This document shows positions 53,473 through 62,396 of a stretch of DNA of 64,000 nucleotides, in pieces; positions within the stretch are counted from its first letter, which is position 1, and each line of letters begins with the position of its first letter. Origin of the DNA: JAHFPN01 sp036559465 (GTDB lineage: Bacteria; Pseudomonadota; Alphaproteobacteria; Rhizobiales; Xanthobacteraceae); assembly GCA_036559465.1 (NCBI GenBank), contig DATBTC010000103.1:1-64000 (forward strand), given 5' to 3'. The notes under the pieces were generated by a model. That model saw only the letters and a list, made by a program, of their open reading frames with translations, did not search any database and had not been told where the DNA came from. A program made the translations under genes and the position numbers.

Positions 53473-54369
53473 CTACTCGATCGGCGCCCTTGGCAGCTTG
53501 GCCTCGCCCTTTTCCATCGCGAAGCTGTAGTCGAGCGAATACCACTCGCCCTTCACGTCCGGCGCCGGCGCGTTGCCGTCGTGGCGCACATAGTCGCCGA
53601 CCAGCGCGCGGGTGACGCCGAACTGCACGTCGCTGTCGATATAGGGCGCGCCCTTCACATAGACCTGTGAGATCAGCGTCTTGAAGCCGGGCTTGTAGAT
53701 CAGGAAATGCAGGTGCGCCGGGCGCATGTTGTGGCGCCCCTGCGCGGCCAGCAGCTCGCCGACCGGCCCGTCGATCGGGATCGGATAACCCGCGGGCAGG
53801 ATCGAGCGGAACGAAAAGCGCCCATCCGCGTCGGTCGTTAGCTTGCCGCGCAGGTTCATCTCCTTCCCTTTCAACTTGGGGTCCTGGTTGTCGTAGAGCC
53901 CCTCGGTCGAGGATTGCCAGACGTCCACCTCGGCGTCAGCGATCGGCTGCTTCGCGCCGTCGCTTACGCGCGCATTCACGAACAGCACCGGCCCCGGCAT
54001 CGGGCTGAACACGATCGAGCCGCCGTTCTTCACGCGCGGCGAGTTCAGCCGCCAGAACGGTCCGAGCATGTTGGCCGCCGTCTCGACCTGGCCCTTGTCG
54101 CCGTTGTTCAGCAGGCAGATCAGGCTCGAAAATCCGAGCGAGCCCGCCATCAGCACCGCCTCGTTGTGCTTGGCGTTGGTGTTCTGCCCAATCGCGTTCA
54201 CATAGGCGCAGGCCTGGTGGAATTCCTCTTCGGTCAGTCTCACTTCGCGAGCGAAATCGTGCAGGTGCTGCACCAGCGCGCCGATGATCTCCTTGAAGCG
54301 CGGGTTCGGCGCGCGCTTGAGCTCTTCCAGCACCGCTGTCGTCACCATTTGCTGGTTTTCGATGATCAT
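53473..54369 (-). CDS. Intradiol ring-cleavage dioxygenase (hydroxyquinol/catechol type)
   Basis: 298 residues, cytoplasmic. The N-terminal helical dimerisation domain has QQMVTTAVLEELKRAPNPRF. The catalytic domain has VDVWQSSTEGLYDNQDP (first Tyr ligand), PAGYPIPIDGPVGELL (second Tyr) and GRHNMRPAHLHFLIYKPGFK (two His ligands), so all four Fe(III) ligands are present. It cleaves catechol or hydroxyquinol between the hydroxyls. Upstream on the strand are an exported MBL hydrolase and an exported isochorismatase-like gene. Confidence 0.92.
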   Translation of the reverse strand: MIIENQQMVTTAVLEELKRAPNPRFKEIIGALVQHLHDFAREVRLTEEEFHQACAYVNAIGQNTNAKHNEAVLMAGSLGFSSLICLLNNGDKGQVETAANMLGPFWRLNSPRVKNGGSIVFSPMPGPVLFVNARVSDGAKQPIADAEVDVWQSSTEGLYDNQDPKLKGKEMNLRGKLTTDADGRFSFRSILPAGYPIPIDGPVGELLAAQGRHNMRPAHLHFLIYKPGFKTLISQVYVKGAPYIDSDVQFGVTRALVGDYVRHDGNAPAPDVKGEWYSLDYSFAMEKGEAKLPRAPIE

Positions 54370-54467
54370 GGAGTTCTCCCGGCCGCTGCGCGTGCGCGAT
54401 CCCTAAAGGAAAGCGCCCGCCGAGCGCAAGCGCGGCGGGCGCGTAGTGGCAAAGGTAAGGCGAGTGC

Positions 54468-55340
54468 TTAGATTCCGCCAGAGTAGAGCAGGCAATAGCG
54501 CTCGACATTCATGGGCAACCACTGCTCGTAGTTCGTGAGCGTGCCGTATTGCGGCAACTTCACTTCCTTGATTGCCGTGTCGTAGCACTTGCCCGCGTCG
54601 GCCGCTTTCTTCACCTCGGTGCGCAGGTCCACCATGTACTTCAAGTGATTTTCGACGTCCTTCTTGTTACCGAGCCGCCCGCCCGGCCCGGGATGGCCGG
54701 GGATCATGCGCTCCCAGTCCATGGCCAGCACCTTCTTGATCGACTCCTCCCACTCGAGCGGCCAGGAGTCGGGCATGTTGCGCCAATTAACCGCGCCGAT
54801 CGGAAGGAAATCGACCGCAAAGATCAACTTCTGCTTCGGCAGGTACATGACCAGCATGTTGTCGGAGTGATTGCGGCCGACATAGTGCAGCTCGAGCGTG
54901 GTGCCGCCGAGCTGGATGATGCGCTTGGTATCGACCACTTGATCCGGGATCACGATGTCAGGAGCCTTCAGCTCCTGAAGGTGCCGCTTGGCGTTGCGGT
55001 GCGCGACGAAGATCGCGCCCTGATCCTTGAACGGCTTGCCGCCCGTGATGTGGTCGTAATGGTGGTGGCTGTAGATCACGTACTTGATCGGCGCCTTGGT
55101 GATCTTGCGGATCTCGTCGATATAGGTGGTCACCGCCTGCGGGCGGCGCAGGCCGATCGGGTCGGTGGCGATCACGCCTGCGGGCGTGACGATAAACATC
55201 GCCTGGTGGCCCTGGTAGCGGAACATATAGACGTTGTCGGTGCCCTCGACCTTGGTGGTGGCGAAGGTCGGCGGCTGTTGCGCAGCTGCCGGCGCGACGG
55301 TGATGGCGGCGAGCAGCGCCGCGAACAGGAACTTCGACAT
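54468..55340 (-). CDS. Exported metallo-beta-lactamase-fold hydrolase
   Basis: 290 residues. Signal peptide 1-20 (ending PAAAQ). The metal motif is VIYSHHHYDHITGGKPF (HxHxDH), with later His in VGRNHSDNMLVMYLP and IPGHPGPGGRLG. VYMFRYQGHQAMFIVTPAGV is typical of the family. The substrate is not shown; relatives include glyoxalase II-like and SoxH-like enzymes. It lies 15 bases downstream of the isochorismatase-like gene, so they are very likely cotranscribed. Confidence 0.9.
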   Translation of the reverse strand: MSKFLFAALLAAITVAPAAAQQPPTFATTKVEGTDNVYMFRYQGHQAMFIVTPAGVIATDPIGLRRPQAVTTYIDEIRKITKAPIKYVIYSHHHYDHITGGKPFKDQGAIFVAHRNAKRHLQELKAPDIVIPDQVVDTKRIIQLGGTTLELHYVGRNHSDNMLVMYLPKQKLIFAVDFLPIGAVNWRNMPDSWPLEWEESIKKVLAMDWERMIPGHPGPGGRLGNKKDVENHLKYMVDLRTEVKKAADAGKCYDTAIKEVKLPQYGTLTNYEQWLPMNVERYCLLYSGGI

Positions 55341-55355
55341 GTGCTCCTCCCCGTT

Positions 55356-55982
55356 TCAGAACTTGATCAGGTCGAGCCGGGTCAGCGTCACATTGGGGCC
55401 GACGCCGCCCGGCCCATTGGCCAGATGCCAGGCCGTGTACATTTCCGCGAACGCGTCGGCCGACATGCCATCGACCGGAACGATGACTTTGATTCCCATG
55501 AGCGCGGCCACGCTCGCCGTGTTCAGCACGGCACCGTGCGCCGCCGTTCCGGTGACGATCACGGTCCTGATGCCTTTGTCGGCGAGAATCTTAGCCAGCG
55601 CCGTGTCGCGAAACTTGTCCGCGCCGGAGCGTACATTGGGCTCGCCGGCGGCGGGCGGGATCAGCAGATCGGCCACAGTCGCCTGGCCAAACAGGCTGTG
55701 CACGACCTGCATTTTCTTCGCGCGCGCCTCGTCGGCGAATTTCTGCACCTTGGGCACGCTGGCCAGACAGCGTGGCCGCTGGCCGCAGTTCTGCTTGGCG
55801 AAATCGAGCAATAGGAGCGCCGTCGAACTCGTGTCGATGGTGACCGGCTTCAATTCGGGCGCTGGCGGGGCTTTAACACTAGGCCATTCGTCGATGATCG
55901 TCTGTGCCCGTGCCGGCGCTCCGACAAGACCCGCCGCCACGGCCACCGCACATGTAGCGATCACAATTCTTGCAAGCGGCAT
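55356..55982 (-). CDS. Exported isochorismatase-like protein with altered catalytic triad
   Basis: 208 residues, ATG with GGAGGAGACATCT upstream. Signal peptide 1-26 (ending PARAQ). The isochorismatase fold is shown by STALLLLDFAKQNCG (catalytic Asp kept) and GIRTVIVTGTAAHGAVLNTA. At the nucleophile position (TGxxxxxC) there is Ala, and the usual catalytic Lys before the F..T motif is Arg by my alignment (NVRSGADKFRDTAL). A covalent cysteine-hydrolase mechanism is therefore unlikely. It may be a true isochorismatase-type, a pseudoenzyme, or use other residues. Confidence 0.85.
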   Translation of the reverse strand: MPLARIVIATCAVAVAAGLVGAPARAQTIIDEWPSVKAPPAPELKPVTIDTSSTALLLLDFAKQNCGQRPRCLASVPKVQKFADEARAKKMQVVHSLFGQATVADLLIPPAAGEPNVRSGADKFRDTALAKILADKGIRTVIVTGTAAHGAVLNTASVAALMGIKVIVPVDGMSADAFAEMYTAWHLANGPGGVGPNVTLTRLDLIKF

Positions 55983-56073
55983 AGATGTCTCCTCCACGAT
56001 CAAAACCCCGGCGCGGCGCGGCTATTCCGCCCGCAGATAGGGTCATGCTACTGGAGGATTTTTGGCGTGCATC

Positions 56074-56604
56074 TCACGCTTTTTTGAGGTGCAGCGTCAC
56101 CACTTTGATATCCCGCTCATCGGGGTCGTCGGCGATATCGAACCCGAGCTCCCCGCACATCCCAAGCATAGTGGTGTTATAGGCGAGCACTTGGCCGTGG
56201 ATTCGCTCGAGCCCGGTGCCGTGCGCCCATTCGATGATGCGCTGCATCATCAGCCAGCCGAGACCGCGGCCCTTGAGGTCCGAGCGCACCAGCACCGCGT
56301 ATTCGCCGTGCTTATGGAACCGGTCGCAGTGCAGTCGCGAGACGCCGAGCAGTTTGCCGTTCTCCTCGTCGATCGCGGCGAAAGCCATGACGCGCTCATA
56401 ATCGATATCGACGAACCGCCGGATGATCTCGGCGCTCAGCTCGCGGATCGGACTGAAGAAGCGCAGCCGCGAGTCCTCCTCCGTTACCTGGGTGAAGAAT
56501 TCGGGATAGAGCGCCGCGTCTTCGGGCTTGAGCGGACGGATGAAAACCCGCATACCGTCGGCCAGCATTTCGCGCCGTTCCCATTCTTTCGGATAAGCGG
56601 TCAT
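56074..56604 (-). CDS. GNAT family N-acetyltransferase (downstream copy)
   Basis: 176 residues. The GNAT fold has GMRVFIRPLKPEDAALYPEF, LLGVSRLHCDRFHKHGEYAV, and the acetyl-CoA loop LKGRGLGWLMMQRIIEWAHG. It ends LGFDIADDPDERDIKVVTLH. It resembles the GNAT domain fused to acyl-CoA synthetase-like lysine acetyltransferases (Pat), so protein acetylation is plausible. It shares more than half of residues with the adjacent upstream copy. Confidence 0.9.
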   Translation of the reverse strand: MTAYPKEWERREMLADGMRVFIRPLKPEDAALYPEFFTQVTEEDSRLRFFSPIRELSAEIIRRFVDIDYERVMAFAAIDEENGKLLGVSRLHCDRFHKHGEYAVLVRSDLKGRGLGWLMMQRIIEWAHGTGLERIHGQVLAYNTTMLGMCGELGFDIADDPDERDIKVVTLHLKKA

Positions 56605-56635
56605 GGCTGGCGGCTCGGCGGAAGCAGGGTGTGTT

Positions 56636-57166
56636 TCACGCTTTGCTCAGCGTTAGCGTCACCACCTTGACGTCCCGGTCGCTCGGGTCGTCGGTGACGA
56701 CGAAGCCGAATTCCTCGCACATTTTCAGCATCGGCTCGTTATAGCCGAACACTTGGCCGTGGACGCGCTCGAGGCCGGTAGCCCGCGCCCAGTCGATCAG
56801 ATGCCGCATCAACAGGCGACCGAGCCCGCGCCGTTTGTGGTCGGAGCGCACGATCACCGCGTATTCGCCGTGAGTGTGGAACTGGTTGCAATGCAGACGC
56901 GCGACGCCGAGCAGCTCGCCGGCATCATGGCCGATCGCGACGAACGCCATGGCGCGGTCGTAGTCGATATCGACGAACTGCCGCATCATGGCCGGAGTCG
57001 GCTGGGTGACCGGATGAAAGAAGCGCAGCCGCGCGTCCTCCGGGGTGATGTGATTGGAGAATTCGGGATAGAGCGCCTCGTCGCTCGGCTTGAGCGGGCG
57101 CAACTGCACCCGCATCCCGTCGCGGAGCGTCTCCTGCTTTTCCCACTCCTTCGGATAGGCGCTCAT
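56636..57166 (-). CDS. GNAT family N-acetyltransferase (upstream copy)
   Basis: 176 residues, same length as the neighbouring paralogue 31 bases away. GMRVQLRPLKPSDEALYPEF, RQFVDIDYDRAMAFVAIGHD, LHCNQFHTHGEYAVIVRSDH and KRRGLGRLLMRHLIDWARAT define the domain. The acetyl-CoA motif is RRGLG. The pair clearly arose by tandem duplication. The PQQ dehydrogenase gene is 18 bases upstream on the strand, so the three may be one transcript. Confidence 0.9.
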   Translation of the reverse strand: MSAYPKEWEKQETLRDGMRVQLRPLKPSDEALYPEFSNHITPEDARLRFFHPVTQPTPAMMRQFVDIDYDRAMAFVAIGHDAGELLGVARLHCNQFHTHGEYAVIVRSDHKRRGLGRLLMRHLIDWARATGLERVHGQVFGYNEPMLKMCEEFGFVVTDDPSDRDVKVVTLTLSKA

Positions 57167-57184
57167 CGCGACATCTTACGGAAC

Positions 57185-58318
57185 TCACTTCTCCGGCACG
57201 ATTCTCAATACCTTACCGTCGCGGGCGTCGGTGAGGAGATAGAGCGTGCCGTCCGCGGCCATGCTTACGTCGCGGATGCGCATACCGCCGGCATCGAGCA
57301 GGCGCTCCTCGCGCAGCACCTTTTCGCCGTCGAGTTCGAGCCGGACGAGCGAGGCGCGCGCCAAAGCGCCTACGAACAAGCTGCCGCGCCAGCCGGGGAA
57401 AGCGTCGCCGGTATAGAACGCCATCCCCGAGGGTGCGATCGAGGGCACCCAGTAATGGATCGGCTGCTCCATGCCTTCCTTTTGCGTACTGGTATGGATT
57501 TTCGCGCCCGAATAATCGACGCCATAGCCGATCACCGGCCAGCCATAGTTCTTGCCGGCCTCAGGGATGTTCACCTCGTCGCCACCACGCGGGCCGTGTT
57601 CCACGATCCAGAGCCTGCCGCTCGTAGGATGGATCGCGGCCGCTTGCGCGTTGCGGTGTCCATAGGACCACAGCTCCGGCCGGGCTCCCTGGCGCGCAAC
57701 GAACGGGTTGTCCGGCGGCACCGTGCCGTCCAGCCGAATGCGGATGACCTTGCCAAGGTGGGTGGAAAGATCCTGCGCGCGGTCGCGCTGGTAGCGCTCG
57801 CCCAACGTCACGAACAGCAGGCCGTCGCGCGCGATGGCGATGCGCGAGCCGAAATGGAACCCGCCGCCAATCGCCGGCTCCTGCCGGAAGATCACGGTCA
57901 CGTCCGCAAGCCGCGCCTTGCCGCCTTCTTCCACAAGCCGGGCGCGGGCCACGCTGGTGCCGTTCAGCGCCTCGCGCGGCTCGGCGAAGGTGAAATAGAT
58001 CGTGCGGCTTTGGGCGAAATCGGGCGCCAGCACTACGTCCATCAAGCCGCCCTGACCGACGGCGGCGACCGCCGGCACGCCTTCGAGCGGTTCCGAAAGC
58101 TTGCCGTCGCGCCCGACGATGCGCATGCGCCCGGGCCGCTCGGTCACGAGCAGGCGGCCCTCGGGTAAGAAGGCGAGCGCCCAGGGATTCACGAGGCCGC
58201 TGGCAACCGTCTCGACGCGGAAATTGGCCTTGTTGCTTTTGATGATTTCAGGTGCCTGCGCCGCCGCCGGTCCGGCGAGCAGGGCGAGTGTGAAGGCAAG
58301 GGGCGGAGCAAGTCGCAT
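57185..58318 (-). CDS. PQQ-dependent soluble sugar dehydrogenase
   Basis: 377 residues. Signal peptide 1-20 (ending AAAQA). The six-bladed GDH-B/YliI fold is shown by ETVASGLVNPWALAFLPEGR, LLVTERPGRMRIVG, GQGGLMDVVLAPDFAQSRTI, LFVTLGERYQRDRAQDLSTH and LWIVEHGPRGGDEVNIPEAG. It oxidises aldoses in the periplasm using pyrroloquinoline quinone. The sequence does not show where PQQ comes from. Confidence 0.92.
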   Translation of the reverse strand: MRLAPPLAFTLALLAGPAAAQAPEIIKSNKANFRVETVASGLVNPWALAFLPEGRLLVTERPGRMRIVGRDGKLSEPLEGVPAVAAVGQGGLMDVVLAPDFAQSRTIYFTFAEPREALNGTSVARARLVEEGGKARLADVTVIFRQEPAIGGGFHFGSRIAIARDGLLFVTLGERYQRDRAQDLSTHLGKVIRIRLDGTVPPDNPFVARQGARPELWSYGHRNAQAAAIHPTSGRLWIVEHGPRGGDEVNIPEAGKNYGWPVIGYGVDYSGAKIHTSTQKEGMEQPIHYWVPSIAPSGMAFYTGDAFPGWRGSLFVGALARASLVRLELDGEKVLREERLLDAGGMRIRDVSMAADGTLYLLTDARDGKVLRIVPEK

Positions 58319-58374
58319 GGCCCAAGCCTAGCGGCTCGCGGCGTGGATGCCAGCGGTGCGCGGTAAAGAAAAGT

Positions 58375-58530
58375 TCAGCCCGCGAAACCGCGGCTGATGA
58401 GGAGAAGGAGCGCGGCGAGCGCGGTGAGCAGCGCTCCCGCCACGATTGCTTCCGTGAAGGCAAAGCCGATCCGCCGCTTGATCGCGGCCGCAGGCAGCGG
58501 GCGGGCGAGGGTCGGGTCCGATGGGCGCAT
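58375..58530 (-). CDS. 51-residue single-helix membrane protein
   Basis: A short gene starting MRPSDPTLARPLPAAAIKRR and then one hydrophobic helix (about residues 22-46, EAIVAGALLTALAALLLLIS) ending RGFAG. GGAG lies six bases before the ATG. It follows the pattern of Rhizobiales small membrane proteins. It precedes the sugar dehydrogenase by 56 bases on the same strand. Function unknown. Confidence 0.6.
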   Translation of the reverse strand: MRPSDPTLARPLPAAAIKRRIGFAFTEAIVAGALLTALAALLLLISRGFAG

Positions 58531-58658
58531 CACAGACTCCGGACGTACACTTCTTTTCCGCTCAGGCGGCCGCGACTGGTGGGCGATAAGCCCGATGCGG
58601 AAAAGGGAATGGTAATAGGACGGTTTATGGTTAATGCACGGTTAATGCCCGTGGCGGG

Positions 58659-59264
58659 CTACTTATCCATCGATACATGGCCGGGCTCGCCGGCGATTCG
58701 CGCAAGCCAGTCGAGCACGGCGGGAAAATCCGACAGGTCGAAATCGCCCTCGCCGGCGATGTGAGTGTGCGCATAGAGCGCGAGATCGGCCACGGTGGTG
58801 CGCGGGCCGACGAAATATTTGTGATGCGCCAGATGTCGCTCCATCAGCATCAGCGCCTGATAGCCCTGTTCCATCCAGTGATCGATGTCGTGGGTCTTCA
58901 GCTCGCGCCCGCCCTTGACCAGATGCAGCCACCAGCGCGCCGCCGCGATCGCCGGCTCGTGGCTGTGCTGCTCGAAGAACATCCAGCGCAAAGTCTCGGC
59001 GCGCTCGAAACGATCCGCGGGCAGCAACGGGGTTTCTTCCGCGAGATAGACCAGGATCGCGTTCGACTCCGGCAGAAATTTCCCGTTCGGCAATCCGAGC
59101 AACGGCACGTGGCCGTCCGGGTTCTTGGCGAGGAAGTCGGCGGTGCGGCTTTCGCCCCGGAGGATGTCGATCTCGACCAGCTTGTATTGTGTCTGCAGGC
59201 GCGCGAGCAGCAGCCGCACCTTGTAGGAGTTCCCCGAGCTCTGCATCGAATAGAGGGTGAGCAT
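58659..59264 (-). CDS. Glutathione S-transferase
   Basis: 201 residues, ATG with GGGGAAAGC upstream. LTLYSMQSSGNSYKVRLLLA is the N-terminal catalytic region, with GHVPLLGLPNGKFLPESNAI and LVYLAEETPLLP following. The helical half has VADLALYAHTHIAGEGDFDL. Substrate unknown. A second GST-like gene is at 39.6 kb; the two are not close copies. Confidence 0.9.
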   Translation of the reverse strand: MLTLYSMQSSGNSYKVRLLLARLQTQYKLVEIDILRGESRTADFLAKNPDGHVPLLGLPNGKFLPESNAILVYLAEETPLLPADRFERAETLRWMFFEQHSHEPAIAAARWWLHLVKGGRELKTHDIDHWMEQGYQALMLMERHLAHHKYFVGPRTTVADLALYAHTHIAGEGDFDLSDFPAVLDWLARIAGEPGHVSMDK

Positions 59265-59301
59265 GCTTTCCCCGCCTGTCGACCCGGCCAATGTGGGGCG
59301 T

Positions 59302-60489
59302 CTAGGGGGTCTTTGCCATGCCTCGACGCGCGGCGAGCAGGAACAGGGCTACAAGCGCGACAAACCCGACCGGCAGCTGCGTATGCTCGGCCACCGCGCG
59401 CGTGACTAAGGGTGCGATGAAGATCGCAGCCAGTGCCGTCTTCTCCCAGAGCAGAAACCCGTGCGCGATGCCGTGGGCGGCGAGGAAGGCGATGGCCGGC
59501 GCCATCACCATCAGGTCGTAGTCGAGCAAATAGGGCGTTACCAGCAGCGCGCCCGAAAGCAGCGCCGCGGCCTTCGGCGCCAGCGCTCCGCCACGGCGCC
59601 AGATGACGATGATGGTCGCCGCCACAGTAAGCGCGAGCAGCGCCTGCGCCCCATAGGCTAGCGGCAGCGGCGCATTCCAGGCGCGCAAAGCCGCAAACAG
59701 ACTCTGGATCTTGTGGAAGCCGGTGCCGCCTTCCTCGAGGATTACGGTCTGCGTGAAGGCGAGGCTGGCGCGGAACGCGGCCCAGGTCTCTGGTCCGAAG
59801 ACGAACCAGCTCGCTACGACGAGGACGATGACGGTCGCGGCGGCTCCGATGAACGCGCGCCAGTAGCCGCCCGCGGCGAGCGCCAGCGGGATCAAGATGC
59901 CGAATTGCGGCTTGTAGCAAAGCAGGCCGAGCAGAATTCCCGAAACCACCGGTTTGCGATCGAGCAGCAGGAGCCCGCCGGCGAACAGCGCCGCCGTGAG
60001 AAATCCGTTGTGCCCGTGTCCGATATTGATGAAAACCGCCGGGAAGGCGAGGGCGGGCAGCCACGCGCGCCGGTCGCCCGCGATGGCGCCGATGGTCTTC
60101 AGATAAAGCGCGAGCGTCGCCGCCTGCCAGACGATGAGTGCGGGGAGATACGGCAGCAGCGCGAGCAGCGCCGCGACGGCCAGGAATACCGGCGGGTAAT
60201 GCCAGCCGAAGAACGGCGTGGCCGGGCCGAAAATGCGCTTCTCCATCAGGTGCTGCAGCTCGGGCGTGAACGGCGCGGCCGGCTTGCCTTCCAGCACATA
60301 TTTCCCGGCGGCATAGATGTTGGAGAAGTCGGTGCCGAGCGGCCGGCCCAGATAGTCGTTGAGCCCGTCCGACGTTGCGCCGAGGATGACGATCCCCGCC
60401 ACGGCCATCGCGACCAGAATCCAGCTATAGGCTCGCACCCGCGCATCGAGCCAATCGCCGGAGGCGAACGCCTTGGCCAAGCCGATCAT
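59302..60489 (-). CDS. GT87-like polytopic membrane glycosyltransferase (DUF2029)
   Basis: 395 residues with about ten helices. The family pattern is YLGRPLGTDFSNIYAAGKYV near residue 50 and IFGPATPFFGWHYPPVFLAV, where GTDFxxxYAAG and the FGWHYPP loop are typical of GT87 (alpha-mannosyltransferase-like). KPQFGILIPLALAAGGYW is another conserved loop. It uses polyprenyl-phosphate sugars in the envelope. It lies 37 bases upstream of the GST. Confidence 0.85.
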   Translation of the reverse strand: MIGLAKAFASGDWLDARVRAYSWILVAMAVAGIVILGATSDGLNDYLGRPLGTDFSNIYAAGKYVLEGKPAAPFTPELQHLMEKRIFGPATPFFGWHYPPVFLAVAALLALLPYLPALIVWQAATLALYLKTIGAIAGDRRAWLPALAFPAVFINIGHGHNGFLTAALFAGGLLLLDRKPVVSGILLGLLCYKPQFGILIPLALAAGGYWRAFIGAAATVIVLVVASWFVFGPETWAAFRASLAFTQTVILEEGGTGFHKIQSLFAALRAWNAPLPLAYGAQALLALTVAATIIVIWRRGGALAPKAAALLSGALLVTPYLLDYDLMVMAPAIAFLAAHGIAHGFLLWEKTALAAIFIAPLVTRAVAEHTQLPVGFVALVALFLLAARRGMAKTP

Positions 60490-60605
60490 GGTTCAACCGC
60501 CTGCATGATTCGCGACAATACTATTGATGGGTGTGCGCGTACGCCGGGTTGCCGGGCTGTCCCGCCTCGACTAGGTTCCGCGCGCTTTTGGAGAAGTAAG
60601 GAATC

Positions 60606-61808
60606 ATGGGCTTTCTCGCCGACAGCCTCGGCCGCATCAAGCCGTCGCCGACCATCGCCATCAACGATCTCTCGAAGAAGTTGAAGGCCGAGGGGCGCGA
60701 CATCATTGGCCTGGCCGCCGGCGAGCCCGACTTCGACACGCCCGACAACATCAAGGAGGCGGCGATCGCCGCCATCCGCCGCGGCGAGACGAAATACACC
60801 GCCGTCGACGGCATGCCCGAGCTGAAGCAGGCGATCGCGAAGAAGTTCAAGCGCGAGAACGGCCTCGACTACAAGCCGTCGCAGATCACCGTCGGCACCG
60901 GCGGCAAGCAGGTGCTGTTCAACGCACTGGTCTGCACTATCAATCCGGGCGACGAGGTGGTGATCCCGGCGCCCTATTGGGTGAGCTACCCGGACATCGT
61001 GCTGTTCGCCGGCGGCAAGCCGGTGATCGTGCCGACGCGTCTGGAGGACGGCTTCAAGATGAAGCCCGAGGCGCTCGAGCGCGCGATCACGCCCAAGACC
61101 AAGTGGCTGATCTTCAACTCGCCGTCGAACCCAACCGGCGCCGCCTATGCGCGCGCGGAGCTGAAGGCGATCACCGACGTGCTGGTGAAGCATCCGCACG
61201 TCTGGGTGCTGACCGACGACATGTACGAGCATCTGGTCTACGACGAGTTCGTCTTCACCACGCCGGCGCAGGTCGAGCCCAAGCTCTACGAGCGCACGCT
61301 GACGCTGAACGGCATGTCGAAGGCCTATTGCATGACCGGCTGGCGCCTCGGCTACGCGGGCGGGCCGGAAATGCTGATCAAGGCTATGGGCACCTTGCAG
61401 TCGCAGTCGACCACCAACCCGAGCTCGATCACGCAATGGGCCGGCGTCGAGGCGCTAAACGGCCCGCAGGATTTCATCCCGAAGCACAACAAGGTGTTCA
61501 AGGAGCGCCGCGACCTCGTCGTCTCCATGCTGAACCAGACCAACGGCATCAAGTGCCCCAAGCCGGAAGGGGCGTTCTATGTCTATCCGTCCTGCGCCGG
61601 CACGATCGGCAAGACCTCGCCATTGGGCAAAAAAATCGAGACCGACCAGGACTTCGTGACCGAGCTATTGGCCGCCGAAGGGGTGGCCGTGGTGCACGGC
61701 ACCGCCTTCGGGCTGGCGCCGGCCTTCCGCATTTCCTACGCCACCAAGACCTCGGACCTGGAGGAGGCCTGCCGTCGCATCCAGCGCTTTTGCGGCGGCC
61801 TGCGCTGA
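60606..61808 (+). CDS. Pyridoxal phosphate-dependent aspartate aminotransferase
   Basis: 400 residues, class I fold. LKAEGRDIIGLAAGEPDFDT, YTAVDGMPELKQAIAKKFKR, FNSPSNPTGAAYARAELKAI, DDMYEHLVYDEFVF and the PLP-lysine motif TLNGMSKAYCMTGWRLGYAG are intact, with an Arg near the C-terminus (PAFRISYATK) for the alpha-carboxylate. It is the alphaproteobacterial aspartate aminotransferase (often named aatA), and some members also act on prephenate. Confidence 0.95.
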   Translation: MGFLADSLGRIKPSPTIAINDLSKKLKAEGRDIIGLAAGEPDFDTPDNIKEAAIAAIRRGETKYTAVDGMPELKQAIAKKFKRENGLDYKPSQITVGTGGKQVLFNALVCTINPGDEVVIPAPYWVSYPDIVLFAGGKPVIVPTRLEDGFKMKPEALERAITPKTKWLIFNSPSNPTGAAYARAELKAITDVLVKHPHVWVLTDDMYEHLVYDEFVFTTPAQVEPKLYERTLTLNGMSKAYCMTGWRLGYAGGPEMLIKAMGTLQSQSTTNPSSITQWAGVEALNGPQDFIPKHNKVFKERRDLVVSMLNQTNGIKCPKPEGAFYVYPSCAGTIGKTSPLGKKIETDQDFVTELLAAEGVAVVHGTAFGLAPAFRISYATKTSDLEEACRRIQRFCGGLR

Positions 61809-61905
61809 GCTTTCCACAAGCTCGCCTGGGGCCTTTTAAGCCGCTATGCTCCTGTCACATTCGCCTGTAACGAGGACAACGCGTTCCACCCGGAGGGAGG
61901 CCCCA

Positions 61906-62373
61906 ATGATCCGCCGTACATTCGCGTTCGCTGTTGCCGCTGCCGCGGCCCTGTTCGTGATCACCAGCTCCGCCGAGGCCCAGCGCGCGCGGGTCGGCAC
62001 CCTCGATTGCTACAGCCCCGGGTCGGTCGGCTTCATCATCGGCTCGGTGACCGACTTCGGCTGCACCTTCCGGCCGTCGAATGGCGGGCCGGGTGAGCGC
62101 TACGCCGGCCGGATCAGCCGCCTCGGAATCGATCTCGGCTTCACCCGCTCGATCCGGCTGGTCTGGGCGGTATTCGCCGAAACCAATTACCGCCGTCGTG
62201 CGCTGGTCGGCAGCTATGTCGGCGCTACCGCAGGCGCGGCGATCGGCGTGGGCGGCGGCGCCAACGCGCTGGTCGGCGGCTTCAGGAATTCGTTTTCGCT
62301 CCAGCCCTTGAGCTTCCAGGGCGATCGCGGCGTGAACTTACAGCTGACCGTCACGGATTTCGAACTGCGCTGA
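61906..62373 (+). CDS. DUF992 domain-containing exported protein
   Basis: 155 residues, ATG with GGAGGGAGGCCCCA upstream. Signal peptide 1-25 (ending AEAQ). The DUF992 core is RVGTLDCYSPGSVGFIIGSV, TDFGCTFRP, YAGRISRLGIDLGFT, VWAVFAETNY and the Gly-rich GATAGAAIGVGGGANALVGG, ending FSLQPLSFQGDRGVNLQLTV. Rhizobiales periplasmic protein of unknown role. A terminator follows. Confidence 0.9.
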   Translation: MIRRTFAFAVAAAAALFVITSSAEAQRARVGTLDCYSPGSVGFIIGSVTDFGCTFRPSNGGPGERYAGRISRLGIDLGFTRSIRLVWAVFAETNYRRRALVGSYVGATAGAAIGVGGGANALVGGFRNSFSLQPLSFQGDRGVNLQLTVTDFELR

Positions 62374-62396
62374 GACCCTTCCTCGGCTTGTCCGTA

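Noticed and set aside
56753..58168. 471-codon plus-strand frame
   Set aside because: Antisense to the GNAT and sugar dehydrogenase genes with no domain pattern.
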